From Rotaria macrura (lineage: Eukaryota > Rotifera > Eurotatoria > Philodinida > Philodinidae): a stretch of 64,000 bases of DNA. Below are positions 63,290-64,000 of this stretch, one piece after another. The position numbers were made by a program, and so were the translations under genes. Position 1 is the first letter of the stretch. Every line of letters begins with the position of its first letter. The notes beneath the pieces are model-generated. The model saw only the letters and a list, made by a program, of their open reading frames with translations, did no database searches and was not told the DNA's origin. The DNA lies in assembly GCA_900239685.1 (NCBI GenBank), contig OENT01000607.1:1-64000 (forward strand), written 5' to 3'.

Positions 63290-64000
63290 ATGTTTTTAAG
63301 ACACTCAAAAGTAGTTTGTAATATTATCAAATATAAGCAAATATTTCAGTGATAGCGCTAGTTACATTGGAATGAATTTATGATTTTCATTGGTCATAGA
63401 GAATCATGTTTGTTCTTCTCTCTTATTTTATTCATGACAAGAGCATATTTAGATGATGAATTCAGCTTGTGTTCATCATTTGATAGTTTTCCTAAGTCTC
63501 AGTTCATATTTATTATTTGAGAAAAAATCCAAATATTACTGTCTATTATGAAAATGATAAACTTGATTTCAGTAAAATAATGTGCACCTCTTTTTCACGA
63601 AGATAAAATTTTCATTGTACACTTCTCTTGTATAAATGGAATGTGTGACAGGACTCCGCTTGAGGTATCCATTGAAAAGTCTACTGCAGTGGAAATTTTC
63701 AGACACCTATGAACAGACCTGTGTCAGGAGTCATTCTGATTTTTTCAAAAAAAATATCGTTTTGTTGTTTGAAAAATATATATGTAGTGACATTATTATT
63801 TTTATTCATATACAAAATATTGTTTTTTCGCTTATTACTTCCCTATTCTGAATGCTCTTTTGAAGTCAAGTATGACGTGCACAAGTTAATAACAAAGAAA
63901 TCTATTTAAGTCGTTGTATTACGAAATGATGCTATGCAAAATTTATTGTGCCAGTAATATTATTTCTTCTTGAAGGCACACCTGATTTCAGTAGTTTTAC

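Noticed and set aside
1..64000. CRISPR arrays, operons, tRNA and rRNA genes
   Set aside because: Introns and element types show eukaryotic nuclear DNA; no regularly spaced repeat-spacer array, and no tRNA A/B-box pair or rRNA core sequence was recognised by eye.

Overview
The window reads as animal nuclear DNA: AT-rich, mostly non-coding, with genes broken by very short introns (54-79 bp wherever I could join frames across GT..AG sites). The mix of content is what one sees in bdelloid rotifers: a Penelope-like retroelement with a GIY-YIG endonuclease, FLYWCH/Mutator-like, hAT and mariner-like remnants, an ADP-ribosyltransferase exon next to leucine-rich-repeat exons, and an orphan GPCR. That assignment is inference from gene content; no rRNA, tRNA or mitochondrial marker is visible to fix the taxon.

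Layout. 0-2 kb: a 50-bp tandem repeat, then an intact single-exon cytochrome P450 (minus). 6.0-11.9 kb: two paralogous LRR exons and an ADP-ribosyltransferase-fold exon, all minus; splice phases allow ART and LRR to be parts of one gene. 12.4-13.4 kb: a three-exon ELOVL-type fatty-acid elongase (minus). 16.2-29.9 kb: a dense graveyard of DNA transposons, several with target-site duplications (TSDs) still readable: hAT-like elements at 16.2, 17.1 and nested at 21.1 kb, a FLYWCH-bearing Mutator-like remnant at 19.1 kb, a TTA-flanked element at 20.5 kb, a near-perfect 404-bp palindrome at 26.8 kb, two nearly identical 1,014-bp direct repeats at 22.7 and 28.1 kb, and a 187-bp foldback with a perfect 9-bp TSD at 29.2 kb.

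30.7-36.7 kb: two divergent multi-exon genes whose start codons lie about 40 bp apart. The plus gene (C2H2 finger plus a conserved animal domain that looks transposon-derived) and the minus gene (PB1-like start, resembling fish proteins labelled SAMD3-like) both carry in-frame stops, although most splice sites are intact. 39.6-43.5 kb: a nested structure, in which a hAT-like shell contains a 5'-truncated Penelope-like element whose reverse transcriptase is itself interrupted by about 0.7 kb that reads like the N-terminal region of CNOT1 in circularly permuted order. 43.7-44.6 kb: a TA-flanked mariner-like long-TIR element.

46.1-48.0 kb: a two-exon type I membrane protein (minus). 50.9-51.8 kb: a rhodopsin-like GPCR (minus). 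The remaining stretches (2-6, 13.7-16.2, 36.7-38.2, 44.6-46.1, 52-57.6 and 58.5-64 kb) hold no gene I can support; a few foldbacks are noted. The genes do not form one pathway; the coherent themes are transposon nesting and divergent TE-like gene pairs. Identities rest on motif reading and memory of families, not on database searches.
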